From the NCBI GenBank assembly GCA_020631735.1, contig CM036170.1, forward strand, positions 72,183,737 to 72,247,736: a stretch of DNA of 64,000 nucleotides, written 5' to 3'. The stretch comes from Saccharum officinarum. Its lineage: Eukaryota > Streptophyta > Magnoliopsida > Poales > Poaceae. Under the pieces are notes generated by a model. It was not told the origin of the DNA and searched no databases. It saw only the letters and a program-made list of their open reading frames with translations. Positions 1 to 10,466 of the stretch are shown piece after piece (position 1 is the first letter of the stretch; each line of letters opens with the position of its first letter). Made by a program: the position numbers and the translations under genes.

Positions 1-250
1 TGCCGAGAGCCGTTTATCGGACGCTCGGCAAAGCCTTCTTTGCCGAGTGTTTTTTTTTTGGCTCTGGGGAAAGAAACTTCTTTGCCGAGAGCCGTTTATG
101 GGACGCTCGGCAAAGCCTGCTTTGCCGAGTGTAGAGGCTTTGCCGAGTGTTTTTTATTTGGCTCTCGGCAAAGCCTTCTTTGCTGAGCGCCCGAAAAAAA
201 ACGCTCGGCAAAGCCTCCGGCGCTCGGCAAAGAAGTGAATTCCGGTAGTG
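1..250. mobile_element. CACTA (En/Spm-like) transposon terminus with subterminal repeats
   Basis: The stretch consists of short direct and inverted copies of the motif TTTGCCGAG or its complement CTCGGCAAAG, the usual subterminal repeats of grass CACTA elements. It ends at 238-250 with GAATTCCGGTAGTG, whose reverse complement CACTACCGGAATTC is a typical CACTA terminus. The element therefore ends at about 250 and its body lies left of the window. No transposase is visible here. Short ORFs across it arise from the repeats. Confidence 0.8.
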
Positions 251-1100
251 TGAAGCGACGGACCAACATGACAGCGACTGATTTAAATGAATGGTTAAAA
301 CTGTTTAGAGATTATTAGAAATCATAGTACTTATCAAAATGCCACAAAAGTAGCAAACAACACCGTCAAAGTATGAAGTTACCAAAGTGGATTGACTCGT
401 CTAAAACTACATCAACTTGTCTCTTCGGAGACATCCGATAAAACTACAGCAGCTCCTGGTGTAAAGGTAATACATAGGTCACGCTAATGTATACTCATTG
501 GTCACATTATGATGATTGGTGTGATGAAAAGAAAATTAGTTTCACACATATTATTATTAATATTATTACTTTCTCTATCCCTAATTATACCCCAGGCTAG
601 CTTTTCTAGATACATAGTTTTCATTATGTATTTAGACATGACCTATATCTAGGTGCATAGCAAAACCATTGTATTTAGAAAAAAATTGACTTATAACTCG
701 GAACGCAAGAGTACTATTTGGGGGCTAAACAAAAAAAAAATCTACATAGCATGATCTATCACCATCCCACTCCTCAAACTAATCACTTTCGTGTCATAGT
801 CAACATCTATGCTAATAATGTTTGAATATATATATATAAGCAATGGAACCGTGCACATTTTTAACCAGAGCGTGTGATTTCTGCGCATAAGAAGTAAAGA
901 ATGCGTGAGAATAAAAATGCTCCCCCCACCTTCAATTTCATTCGGACTTGCTAGCGCCCGAATGTCCAATCTGAGCGCTAGCGTCCGAACGCTGCCTGCA
1001 TAGGGCACAAACGAGCACCTAGCGCGTCAGGCTCGCGAGGGAGCGCACCAGCAGTGGGCCCACGCCGTTAGCCGCTTCCCACGTGCATCTCATGTGCAAT
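251..1100. other. Intergenic AT-rich DNA, no gene seen
   Basis: I see no coding exon pattern here. The DNA is AT-rich with homopolymer runs. At about 930-1000 there is a GC-richer patch in which the words TAGCGCCCGAA, GAGCGCTAGCG and TCCGAAC recur, probably the edge of an unclassified repeat that continues rightward. Confidence 0.4.
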
Positions 1101-1109
1101 ACCCGATCT

Positions 1110-1870
1110 ACTTTTAAAACATCCAGATGCAACAGTTGCAATGTAAAAAAAAGACAGATGAAACATTTTTTTTAGAATTACACAGTATAACGTAGACGCC
1201 CAACACGCACGCACACAAGCGTCTGAAACACTTGTGAAAACGTCTAGAAAAACATTTGAAAATCATTACAAACATATGCAACATAGAGTTGAAACACTTG
1301 CAAACATACGTATGAAACACTTGAAAAAAAATACTTGAAACATATGCTTGCAATATACATGTATATGCAACATTCAGATCTACACTTGCAACATCCAAGC
1401 AAAACACTTGCAACATTCGTCTAGAATGGACGAAACATTTGGAACATACACTTAAAACATACGTGTTTAGCCATTACAACATGTGCAGTATCCCGATCTA
1501 CTTTTGCAACATCGATATATAACACTTGCACCATACCTCTGAAGCATCTAAAACACTTACAACATACTATTGTAACATGCACTTTCATCGTAGCATCTAC
1601 TTGCTGCTTGGACGAATGGAGACTCGTCGACGCGGAGTTCGAAGCCGCAGAGTAGCGCGAAGGTCGTTGGTGTGAAGCTCGTCAGCTGCACGGATGGAGC
1701 GTGGCCACAACGGGTGTCGCGAGTTCGAAAGCGAGCTAGCGAACGCCTAGTGCGTTGGGCTCGCCATGCGCAATGCGAGCGGCAGCGGGGGCGTGAGCAA
1801 GGGCAGCACGAGCGGGGGGTGGTGTGCGAGTGCGGGGTCCGTTCAGACGGACGCTCTACCAGCAGCGTTT
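1110..1870. repeat. Interspersed repeat rich in AACACTTGCAACAT-type words
   Basis: From 1116 to about 1600 the words GAAACACTTG, TTGCAACAT and GAAACAT recur many times in one orientation. They are followed by a GC-rich tail at 1615-1870. This composition resembles a dispersed grass DNA repeat. I cannot assign it to a superfamily and see no transposase. ORFs crossing it look like artefacts of the repeat. Confidence 0.45.
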
Positions 1871-2480
1871 CCGAATTTCATTCAAAGGAACCTCGGAGGA
1901 AATTCCGTAGCGGGTTATGTAAACGGATATCATTTAGTTTGAAGGAGCCAAAAACAAAATGATACTCGCCGAATTCAGAGATGACATCTTTGATGCTCTT
2001 CTTCTGTACACCTGCTATCCACATCATGCTGAGGGAAACCATGTGGCCAAGTTGGACCGTTGGAGCAAAAGCCAGCGTACTTTTTTCAAAGAAAAAACTA
2101 ACTAGCTTATATGTCATTATGTCGGCAGAATGTGCCGATTTTAGCTGCTGCTGTTCTGTGGTCCATGAATCAAACTGGTGCCGTCAGGATTATTAGAGTC
2201 GGCTGCACGTCCAGACGACCAGACATTTCCCAAGCTGAACCAGAAAAACGGTGGCTGATCGATGCGGACGAAAGTGCAGCGAAAACCTATATACGTACCA
2301 CACGCACTCGGTTACGTAGCCATCAGCTAACCGCGTCGACAACAAAAAGCCTGAAAACGACACCTGATGGACGGATAGGCAAAGTTGTCTGCGATTGGCG
2401 TCCCACTCTTTTCCGGCCATTGAACCTGCCAACTGCCGATTCTCAGTGGTATGTCACCTACGCGTTTTAGGGGCTCCCAG
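1871..2480. other. Intergenic DNA, no gene seen
   Basis: An open frame on the plus strand (2111-2470) exists but has no recognisable domain, no promoter context and no splice pattern. I treat the interval as non-coding. Confidence 0.35.
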
Positions 2481-2935
2481 TAATTAAGACTATCCACAGT
2501 GGATACTCTAAAGAAATACTTTAAAGCTTTAGAGTATGAATATAGAGTAAAAACTGCTGCACTGGGTACTCTAAAATAATACTCTATTCTTTCTCTTACT
2601 CTATATTTAGAGTGGTACAGTGCTTACTCTATAGTAGGCAGTGGCGGCCCCCACTAGCTAAACCAAGGGAAAAATGCTATAACTCACAAACCAAAATCCA
2701 AATTAAATTTCGATTGCACCATTAAATTCGTCTCAATAAATCCTTCAAAACTAGATCACATATGGATATATTTAGATAAAGTGACAAGTGGGTCCCACAG
2801 TGGATAGAGTGGATAGAGGATGATATAGAGGATGGATGTGTGCGAGAGAATTAAGTATAGAGGAGAGAATCTTGCTGACTAGGACGTATAGATGATGAAT
2901 ATAGAGGTCCATGAGTGCGGATAGCCTAATGCCAT
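2481..2935 (+). repeat. AT-rich MITE-like repeat, copy 1
   Basis: The region contains repeated ACTCTA and TAGAGTA words and the words GTGGATA and GGATAGAG. Its part at about 2664-2800 (AATTAAATTTCGATTGCACC, then CAAGTGGGTCCCAC) is the reverse complement, with scattered mismatches, of 4870-5010. This is one copy of a dispersed repeat. The exact ends were not resolved. Confidence 0.5.
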
Positions 2936-3560
2936 CCTAATCTTGAGATACGTGGCTTGAATTACCTCTTAACTAAAAAATAGTAGCATGTATTACTGGA
3001 GATTCTAACGGTCTATTTTTTATTAAATCATCATTATTATATTACTCAAAAGTTATAAAAGAAATGGTGTTATTTACTTAATTATGTTAAAAATTAACAG
3101 TATTCCAATGTAAGGGCAGCCACAATGTATATGCATGGGAGACACGTGACCATTCCAAAGCTACTATTATTTTCTCACAATGTTCAACCAAGTAGTCTAT
3201 GAGGTGAGTCCCACCTGAGACAAAAAAAAATCTCCATCTCTATGATCATATGGGTAGAATATGGACAGAGATGAACAAGTTACAAAAGTAACATTTTTTC
3301 ATTCTCTATATGGATAGTCCGTAAATTTATGGGTATCTTTTTATTATAGACTAATCTCATATTGTTCTAGCTAGCTGATAAGGTATTTTAATCCCTATAG
3401 ACTGCTTTTGAATAAGATTATGGTTGCTCTAAATTAATGGAGTAGTACTGATTAAGCATAGACAAAAAAAAATCTCGAATACGCACACAACAATGTGTAT
3501 CTTTGTATTAAGAAGAAATAGAGTTTCAGAACATACAAAATGCCAGGCTCTAGCCGCGCT
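2936..3560. other. Intergenic AT-rich DNA, no gene seen
   Basis: AT-rich sequence with no coding pattern. No identifiable feature apart from short homopolymers. Confidence 0.35.
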
Positions 3561-3561
3561 A

Positions 3562-3665
3562 GCCCTGTTTGCTTTGCTGAAAAGTACTGGTCGCTGATTT
3601 GTTGTGAGAGGAAAATATTATTCCTTCGTTGAAAAAGTACGACTGATAAGCCAGTGTTTTATAAG
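3562..3665 (+). mobile_element. Small MITE (about 105-130 bp family), copy 1
   Basis: It shares with 35538-35667 the core TGATTTGTTGTGAGAG followed by TTCGTTGAAAAAGTACG and a GATAAGCC/TTATAA end, with the 5' word TTTGCTTTGCTGAAAAG. This is a short non-autonomous DNA-element family that is common in Andropogoneae grasses. This copy is degenerate at its right end. Confidence 0.55.
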
Positions 3666-3861
3666 CATAGACAAAAATTCATGTGTTGAAGGGTCATACT
3701 AAAACAGTTGAATCTTTAAATATGTTTTATTGAGACAAAGCATAATATTATTTCTTCTCCGTCGCTGTCACTTACGCACCGGCCGAGATAAACTTTCAAT
3801 TCTTTCTTTTAATGAAAAGGCAGAGCAGTAGAGCACCAGAGCACCAGCGCACCTGCGGCTA

Positions 3862-4127
3862 GGCCCTTGTTTAGTTCCCCCAATTCTCCCGCAAATTCCA
3901 CTATGCAAAAAGAAGATTTCCCGTCACATCAAAATGTCGGCAAATGCATGGAGTACTAAATGTTGATGAAATCAAAAACTAATTGCACAGTTTTGTTGTA
4001 CTTTGCGAGACGAATATTTTAAGCCTAGTTAGTCAAAAATTAGATAATTTTTACCAAATACAAACGAAATGCTACAAGAATTCTGATACAGTGTTTTTCT
4101 TCCCAATTCCGTGAACTAAACGAGGCC
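3862..4127 (+). mobile_element. Tourist-like MITE, copy 1
   Basis: The ends are inverted repeats: GGCCCTTGTTTAGTTC at the left and GAACTAAACGAGGCC at the right. The interior has the hallmarks of this family in reverse order, including CTAATTGCACAG, GCGAGACGAATATTTTAAG and the word CTAGTTAGTC. The flanks are CTA/TAG, so a clean 3-bp target duplication is not certain. Confidence 0.75.
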
Positions 4128-4443
4128 TAGATGAATTGAACCGATCGAAGTGAACCGACCTGACCTGGTAGCTTAGGGAGCAAGCATTGGGCTGCGAGCG
4201 AGGTCGATCGAGCCCGCCGGCCGGCAGGCCGTTCACTCTGCGGCTTCGGCTCCATTGCACGTACTGTACTTGCCGGCGGCCGGCGCGAGTGCGCATTTAC
4301 AGTGTGACGACGCGTTTGCGTGCAGTTTCTACGCATCGCAGGCGCGGGGCCCGATCGGTGCATGTGCGCAGCAGGCAGCACAGAAGACAAGACAGGAGTG
4401 AGAGTGACTGATTGACGTCGACCGGTCGCGCGAGGCCCGTGTC

Positions 4444-4688
4444 GGCTGTGTTGAGTTCCGCGAAATGGTGTAAAAACAGTACTGTAGCATGTTTTGGTTT
4501 TATTTGGTAAATAGTGTCCAACCGTTGACTAATTAGGTTTAAAACGTTTGTCTCGCAAAGTACAACCAAGCTGTACAATTAGTTTTTAATTTCATCTACA
4601 TTTAGTACTTCATGCATGTATCGCAAGTTTGATGTGACGGAGAATTTTTTGTTTGCACAGTACTTCTTTTTAGGAAGTAAACACAGCC
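4444..4688 (+). mobile_element. Tourist-like MITE, copy 2, with GTC target duplication
   Basis: The termini GGCTGTGTTGAGTTCC and GGAAGTAAACACAGCC are inverted repeats and are flanked on both sides by GTC (4441-4443 and 4689-4691). The interior matches the family (TTGACTAATTAGG, GTACAATTAG, TTCATGCATGTATCGCAAG). Its 3-bp duplication suggests PIF/Harbinger mobilisation. Confidence 0.75.
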
Positions 4689-4794
4689 GTCGTCGACAAC
4701 ACGTCAAAAGAACTGGTACGCGCGCACGGGCACGGCGGCCGCCCATCCAGCTTGGATGTAGCGCATTAGACCACCCGCACCCACTATATTCACT

Positions 4795-5010
4795 CTATAA
4801 AAAATATTTTATTTTAGTCACAGTAAAATATACAGTTTTTTTCGTATTTATCTATCATTTATATTATCCTTCATACATTGTGGGGCCCACTTGTCATTTT
4901 ATCTAAATATATCTACGTGGGATCTAGTTTTGAAGAATTTATTGAAACGAATTTAATGATGCAATCGGAATTTAATTTGGCTTTTTAGTTTGTAAATTAT
5001 AACATTTTTT
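4795..5010 (-). repeat. AT-rich MITE-like repeat, copy 2, inverted relative to 2664-2935
   Basis: Read on the minus strand this matches 2664-2835: first AAATTAAATTCCGATTGCA, then CTTCAAAACTAGATCCCAC and CAAGTGGGCCCCACA. The two copies lie about 2 kb apart in opposite orientation, with two MITEs between them. Confidence 0.5.
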
Positions 5011-5595
5011 TTTGTTAGTAGCCGCAGCGGGGGGCCGTGTCTGTCCTCTTCTCTCTCTGCGGTGCATGCTCTGCCGTGTGCTCGGGTCCCGCCACAGGCT
5101 GGTTCCGTGCATCCGCCACAGGCTAGTCATCCGGTATATTTGGCGTGGACATGCTGATAGAGTATCGTTTAATGTCCCCCGCTATGGCTGTTTTTTTAGC
5201 CTACATGCTACTATCACCTTTACCGGACGCACGTACCGTACCGACCGCGGACAGCCTTACGACGTGGACGTGCATGCCTGCGTGCGCGAACTCATCGTGA
5301 GTGACTCATGACGTGTAGCAAACGCCGGCCACCCAACTGCGTAAAATATCACGTATGCGTGCCGACCAGCTGCCAGGTAAGGTCACCACTCACCACATGC
5401 CGTAACGGCCATCGGATTCCTTCACTTGACCGCCCGCCCCGCCCCGCCCCGCCCGTATCCTTGCGCGCCATCGAACCAACGGCAATCCGCGCGCACGACC
5501 AGGGGCCACGCGCGCCGCGCATCCGTGCACGAGCCCCCGAAGAACATGCGCGCCATCTTCTCACCGCCTGCTGATCGATCCCCCGGCCCAGCGCC
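5011..5595. promoter_or_regulatory. GC-rich upstream region of the 172-residue gene
   Basis: This interval becomes GC-rich toward the gene and contains a short (CCCCG)n run at 5431-5454 and CGCG-rich words near 5490-5530. It precedes a TATA element and likely contains promoter sequence. This is inferred from position and composition only. ORFs here look like composition artefacts. Confidence 0.35.
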
Positions 5596-5603
5596 TATAT
5601 AAA
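5596..5603 (+). promoter_or_regulatory. Probable TATA box (TATATAAA)
   Basis: TATATAAA preceded by GCGCC matches a plant TATA box. It lies about 530 bp upstream of the ATG at 6130. The intervening 5608-5841 is a MITE, so the original start site may have been displaced by insertion. No better TATA box is visible between the MITE and the ATG. Confidence 0.5.
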
Positions 5604-5607
5604 CGTA

Positions 5608-5841
5608 GGCCACGTTTAGTTTGTAAATTTTTTTCAACCCGATGAATAATACCACTTTCGTTTTATTTGGCAAATATTGTCTAATCGTGGACCAACTAGG
5701 CTCAAAAGATTCATCTCATGATTTTTAACTAAACTGTATAATTAGTTATTTTTTATCTATATTTAATACTTCATGTAAGCGGCTAAAATTTAATGTAACG
5801 GGGAGAGAGTGAAAAAATTCTAACTTTTAGCTAAACAAGTC
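5608..5841 (+). mobile_element. Tourist-like MITE, copy 3, inserted next to the TATA box
   Basis: It starts GGCCACGTTTAGTTTG and ends GCTAAACAAGTC, with the family interior (TTTGGCAAATATTGTC, GGACCAACTAGGCTCAAAAG, CTATATTTAATACTTCATG). GTA occurs at both edges (5605-5607 and about 5843-5845). It begins five bases after the TATA box of the downstream gene. Confidence 0.75.
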
Positions 5842-6129
5842 TGTAGCTCGCCCACCCAAAGTTGCGTGCAGCTGCAGCGTCCTCCTCCGCCCACGCATCG
5901 GTTCCATTCTTTCCTTCCATTCCATTCCACTTCAAATCAAAGGCCGGCGCGCGCGCATCGATCCACTTCTCTCTCTTTCCAGTCGCATCACATTGCATGC
6001 TTGCTCCCCTCGCAATCAATCAGAGATCGATCTCGTTTCCTTCTCTTCCGTCTCTGATCCATAGGAGTACTACATATACCCGGCCTGCTCCCTTCTTGAA
6101 TTGCTCCGCGCGCCGGCGAGCAGACCCGC

Positions 6130-6648
6130 ATGCACCCCATGACGAGCTGCGAATTCGCCGCCGTCCGCCTCCCAGGCCTCCTGGGGCTGCGGTCGGGCCG
6201 CATCAGCCGACCATCTCCAATACCGCCGCCACCGCCCGCCGTAACCAAGAACAAGAAACCCGCTGCCTCCTCCACCTCGTCCTCGCGCTGCGCGTCGTCC
6301 CGCCGCGACGACGCGGAGTTCAGCTGCAACAACGGCGGCGGCGGCGGGCGGATGGTGGACGAGGGGATGGTGGTCCTGCGGCGACGGATCCACGAGATGG
6401 AGGCCGCGGAGCGCGGCTGGGAGCCCCCCGACGAGTGGGCGGCGTGGGAGAAGGAGTGGTACGCCACCTACGACGCCGATGTCTGCCGGCTCCTCGGCCT
6501 CCTCCAGGCGTTCCTCGTCAGCTCCCGGCCCGGCGTCGGCATCGGCCTCGTCGCCGTGCTCGTGCTGGCCGTGCCGGCCTCCGCCTTTGTCCTCGTCTCC
6601 CTCCTCCTCGATGCTTCACGCGCGATCGTCTCCAGTCTGCACCACTGA
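6130..6648 (+). CDS. Small plant single-pass membrane protein, 172 aa, function unknown
   Basis: An intronless ORF of 172 residues. I chose the ATG at 6130 because it is the first Met in the frame after a GC-poor, CT-rich leader (5860-6129). Residues 1-74 are low complexity (a Pro run near 31-37, Ser/Arg-rich, a Gly run near 69-73). From Met75 on there is a compact segment: VVLRRRIHEME, then WEPPDEWAAWEKEWYATYD, then a hydrophobic stretch at about 135-160 that looks like one transmembrane helix near the C-terminus. I recall uncharacterised plant proteins with this layout (conserved RRIHEME and WEKEWY words plus a C-terminal helix) but know no assigned function. Codon third positions are strongly G/C, as in many grass genes. 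Overlapping ORFs in other frames, including a 301-residue one, are shadows of this GC-rich sequence. The acidic, Trp-rich segment before the helix probably faces the cytosol (inference). Confidence 0.75.
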   Translation: MHPMTSCEFAAVRLPGLLGLRSGRISRPSPIPPPPPAVTKNKKPAASSTSSSRCASSRRDDAEFSCNNGGGGGRMVDEGMVVLRRRIHEMEAAERGWEPPDEWAAWEKEWYATYDADVCRLLGLLQAFLVSSRPGVGIGLVAVLVLAVPASAFVLVSLLLDASRAIVSSLHH

Positions 6649-7770
6649 TGATGATCACACTGACAACCCGCACGCATGATCAATCCTATACATTCTTTCG
6701 TTCATTAATTATTCTATCATCACACGCGCCCATCATACGTAATAATCCTATCCTGTGTGCATTATAACTCTGTATTCATGACAATAGCTAGGTACAAACA
6801 AGAATATCAAAAGGTGCCTGTGACTGCTTATGAGTATTATCTGTATATGATTCTATCTTTTTGTATAAATAACACCTCCTTGCCACTACACTAATGGTCA
6901 CTGTAGAGTCCGTGGATTCAACCAGCAGTGACTTTCACTTTTGCATTTTTATATACTTTGTTATTACATTTACATATATGTTACTATCTAATATTTTACA
7001 TTTGATATTAGTAATGCACAAACAATTACACCAAACAAGTGGATAATGAATACATCATAATTAGAAAAGATACATACATCATACATGATAGGTAGATATG
7101 GAGTCATTACAAATCAAAGTTCATAAAAACAGAATCACAGATGATGGCCTCATTGCTACAAAACAAGTGGAGCGCACCCACTGCTACTGATTCTTAAGTG
7201 AACATCTCCGATTGTGTAACTGAGCACATCATTTAAGTACATCAACGTATGTGCACTCTCTTTTGCTTCACAAGTCCGAGCACATGGTCTACCAAAGATG
7301 GAACAAAAGCGAGTTCAAATAATTCATTTGAGTTGTGCAAACTTTAGAGTTTAACTTGAGTTACATAAGGTGTATCAATTTTCGTAATGATGTATATACC
7401 TCATTTATTAAATTTATTTGAATTTCTTATGCCAAGCATAACATTCAAAATATGCTTGGAGGCAATTTTTTATTTTTATGAATACTTTTAGGTATTCATG
7501 CTTATAAAAGTATTATTTATTTGGGCACCCATCTGTTTAGTGTTTATTCAAGCTATACGGTCAATTAAACTTGATAAACAGTTGATTAAACAAGCACGGC
7601 TAGTCATTGAATAGCATTTAAACGGTGCGTAAATGGACTACACGACCATTACGGCAATACTGGCAAGGGCTACGTACCTGAGCCAGCCCGTGCAGACAGT
7701 TGCTCGTCATGGAATGTGAACAAGAGCGCTGACTTGGCTGCCACGGCGAGCATTCGACTATCAGCCTCTC
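6649..7770. other. 3' flank of the 172-aa gene and AT-rich intergenic DNA
   Basis: The first about 250 bases after the stop contain the likely 3' UTR, with AT-rich candidate polyadenylation words (ATTAATTATTC near 6704, TGTATAAATAAC near 6863). The rest is AT-rich with no gene pattern. Confidence 0.4.
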
Positions 7771-8160
7771 GGCTATCTAGTTGGAGAAGTTGTTAGGGCC
7801 TTGGTGTTGGGCACATCGAAGCGACATGGCAGCGACGTGGTGAAAAAGGCGGAGTTGTCATAGCACACCAGACAACTATGTGTTTGGTTCACTTTAGAGG
7901 GGGAACCAGGGGGGCTAGCGGGGCCGTGCCCCCCTCCCCCCCAACACACACACAAGCAAGGTAGATTTATTTAATATCTATATAAACATTTGAATTTATA
8001 GCACACAAAAATTAATTTCACCTATTTTTATGAAAATATTATGATTTTGGTTATAAATAGTGTAATTTTTTTTGAAAAATTGTTGAAACATATAATTATG
8101 TATATTTTATCACACTAAAAAATACGATAGTATTTGTCCAACCTCCCTAATCAAAATTGT
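7771..8160. other. Repeat-like intergenic DNA, no gene seen
   Basis: The sequence includes C and G runs (GGGGGGCTAGCGGGGCC, CCCCCCTCCCCCCC near 7930) followed by AT-rich DNA. It looks like a fragment of a dispersed repeat. No coding support. Confidence 0.3.
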
Positions 8161-8214
8161 TGGTTTCGCCTCTGGTTCACTTCCTCGCTAAGTCTGGCTA
8201 GCAAAACTAAGCCT

Positions 8215-9150
8215 GGGCAACTTTAGGCTAGCTTGTGCAGTACAAGATGCACTTGTTTGGTTCCATTCCCTGCCAAGCCTGGGTTAGAAATGACATGTTT
8301 GGTTGGTTGCTTTTCTTTGCATATAATCATTGTATCTCTGAGCTGGTATGATTACCCCCTTTGTTGCATTTTGTCAAACACTTGGTAGGCATGCCACCGG
8401 TCACGCCCATGTTGGACTCCTCTGCCCCCTCGCCATGCCCGGAGGTCAGGCGCGCACAGAAGGAGGAGGACGATGCGGAGAGGAGGATGGCGGATCTAGA
8501 GGTGGAGGCGACCTCGCCGGAGTGCTGGGTGGATCTGGAGGAGGAGGTGACCTTGCCGAGGTAGAGATGGTGGGGGAGCATGACGAGGTGGAGGGTGGAG
8601 CCCCTGACGGCGTCCGGCGTTGCTCCTCCATCACCATCGTGCCCTCCGCACTTGGGGACGAAGCACCCATGCCTAGGCCGTCCTCTACCCCCTCGTTGGC
8701 GGGCACCTCTGCCGCACCCGCTCTTGGGGACAAAGCGCCCTGCGCCTAGGTCGTCCTCTGCCCCCCTTGAGAAGGAATCGAGCAAGATCCCATCAACGAG
8801 GAAGACGATGAGGCTAGATGCACCTAAGGAGAAGAAGTAGGCTGGCACAGCGAGCTCGCCACGACAGGGACAGAGGGGAGGGAGGTGAGGAGCTCGCGAG
8901 GCCGAAGGTGAGGCGGCGCTGGGGCGGGAGGTGAGGAACTCACCAGGGCGGGAGGTGAGGAGCTTACCCGGGACAGGAGGTGAGCCGACGCGGGAGGTGA
9001 GACGAGCGACAGGAGCGCTAGGCCAAGCTTGGCTCCGATAGAACTACAGATGCAGGCGTTTCCACGGAGCCACCAAAACCGTACGGCTTGGGCTTGTGCA
9101 AGCCTGGCTAGCAGGCCTTACGGGAAACCAAACAGGGTCAGGTTGCATTA
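8215..9150. repeat. Possible large non-autonomous DNA element with GC-rich core
   Basis: The left part has TGCACTTGTTTGGTTCC with GCCAAGCCTGG. The right part has CTTGTGCAAGCCTGGCTAGC, then GGAAACCAAACAGGGTCAGG, which read in reverse resembles the left part. The core is GC-rich with imperfect GAGG-type repeats that generate overlapping ORFs on both strands, none with a recognisable domain. The ends are imperfect, so I call only a probable transposon-derived segment. Confidence 0.35.
8876..9010 (+). repeat. Minisatellite, about 19-25 bp units
   Basis: Variants of GGCGGGAGGTGAGGAGCTC recur about five times with substitutions and length changes (GGGAGGTGAGGAGCTCGC, GGCGGGAGGTGAGGAACTC, GACAGGAGGTGAGCC, CGGGAGGTGAGACG). 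Confidence 0.6.
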
Positions 9151-9198
9151 TACAAGCATGGCTAGGGGCTACCCTATAGGGCCTATTTTGTTTGGCAC

Positions 9199-9427
9199 GG
9201 GAAAAAAATTCCATGCATACGGTATGCACTCAGCTTCTATGCATACATGCTCCCATCGACTGCCACGTGTCCTCGTCCGCTGCCCACCCGTCCTTCCGCT
9301 TGGCTCCCACTCGGCTCCAGCATGCATACTCGGCTTGGCTCCCACGCTGCTCACCTGTACACGCGGCAGCCATCAGGTGGATGTATGCATGCCACTCAGT
9401 GCATACAGGATGCATGAAATTTTTTTC
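9199..9427 (+). mobile_element. MITE with about 50-bp terminal inverted repeats and 7-bp target duplication
   Basis: The left end GGGAAAAAAATTCCATGCAT and the right end ATGCATGAAATTTTTTTC are imperfect inverted repeats that extend about 50 bp. TTGGCAC occurs directly on both sides (9192-9198 and 9428-9434). An extra near-matching base on each side would fit an 8-bp hAT-type duplication; a Mutator-type origin is not excluded. Confidence 0.7.
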
Positions 9428-9456
9428 TTGGCACCTGACTTGGGAAAGACTCATCT

Positions 9457-10298
9457 TTTTTATTTTGAGAAACCGGGCTTGTATATTATATATAGGTCTT
9501 AAAGTCTACATTCTTACAAAGACACCCTTGGAAAATAGAAAAATTACAACTCAGCCCTTGCAAGAACATCCCGGTCGTTGTCGTCGCCGGCGAACGGAGC
9601 ATCTTGTAGCTTGAAGCCGTTCCCCTTTCCGACGATGAAACACAACAGTTTTTGATTGCCTCCACCAGTAGTATGTCGAAAAAATCAGCATACCGTACAT
9701 CCGCTGAACGCCCTGGCATGAAATGGTCGTCTGCCATCACCTCGCCGGAAGAACAGAGAACTGACACCTCAAGGACCGCCGAGACCTCCGATTCTCCGGG
9801 CAACGAGACAACCCAACAGGGAACAAAACCACCTAAACAGGTGGGAAGCAAAATCCAACCCGATTTCTCATCCACGAGTTGGTATGCAAACCTTCCGGAT
9901 CTACCGCCACCGGCGACGAAGATAAGGAAGGGACAAGATAACCTCCAAGGATCGACACTGGAAAGACACCAGCGAAGACAAAGGAGGAAACATACGACAC
10001 TGACTCGTCGCTGGAACCAGAGGACACCAGCGAAGCGAAGAGGAAACCGGCAACGCTTATTCCACCACCGCAGCCCTGCCTTCGCCCTGCAAGCACTGCC
10101 TAGATCTACCAAACCTATACTACATAGATGTATGTACAACGGCAACCTCAAACCCCATTCCCCATCCTCTCCGGCGCCGATCCGGTCACCGGAGTGGACA
10201 GGGAACGGAAGAAATCGGCGCCGAAAGCGGATCGCCTCCCGGTCGCCTGCTCTCAACTGTAGCGAGGACTCTCGATGGTTTCGGAGTAATGGTTGGGG
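9457..10298 (-). mobile_element. Retroposed insert (LINE-like or retrocopy), 842 bp, 17-bp target duplications
   Basis: TTGGGAAAGACTCATCT occurs at 9440-9456 and again at 10299-10315. On the minus strand the insert ends in an A-rich tail (CTCAAAATAAAAA, read from 9470 to 9457). Long duplications plus a 3' A-rich end are the signature of target-primed reverse transcription. A 275-residue minus-strand frame spans it but has no recognisable domain. I do not know whether it is a short non-autonomous LINE, a 5'-truncated LINE or a processed transcript. Confidence 0.6.
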
Positions 10299-10466
10299 TT
10301 GGGAAAGACTCATCTAGGCAGGTAGATCCAGCTTCAAAACTCAACTCATTGATTTTATTGGACTCAACAGGCTTCCAAACACTATTTTTCAGATCGGCCC
10401 ACAAAAGTTCATGGGCCTGTATTTTACACCGGTTTAGGATTGAGAACGCACCTTGTGAACAGGCCC

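Larger units (their letters stand above)
9179..10466 (+). mobile_element. Tourist-like MITE split by two later insertions
   Basis: The outer ends GGGCCTATTTTGTTTGGCAC (9179) and CCTTGTGAACAGGCCC (10466) are inverted repeats, flanked by TATA and TAAA. Removing the two inserted elements (9199-9427 and 9457-10298) and their duplicated targets leaves about 190 bp, a normal MITE length. Confidence 0.6.

Noticed and set aside
2111..2470. A 119-residue ORF
   Set aside because: No domain, no promoter or splice context, and surrounding sequence is repeat-like.
5862..6767. A 301-residue plus-strand ORF overlapping the 172-residue gene
   Set aside because: It is GC-driven, Arg/Pro-rich, lacks a domain and includes leader and 3' UTR sequence. 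The 6130-6648 frame has a coherent membrane-protein pattern.
9486..10313. A 275-residue minus-strand ORF
   Set aside because: It begins inside the flanking target sequence, spans the retroposed insert, and has no recognisable domain or codon pattern.
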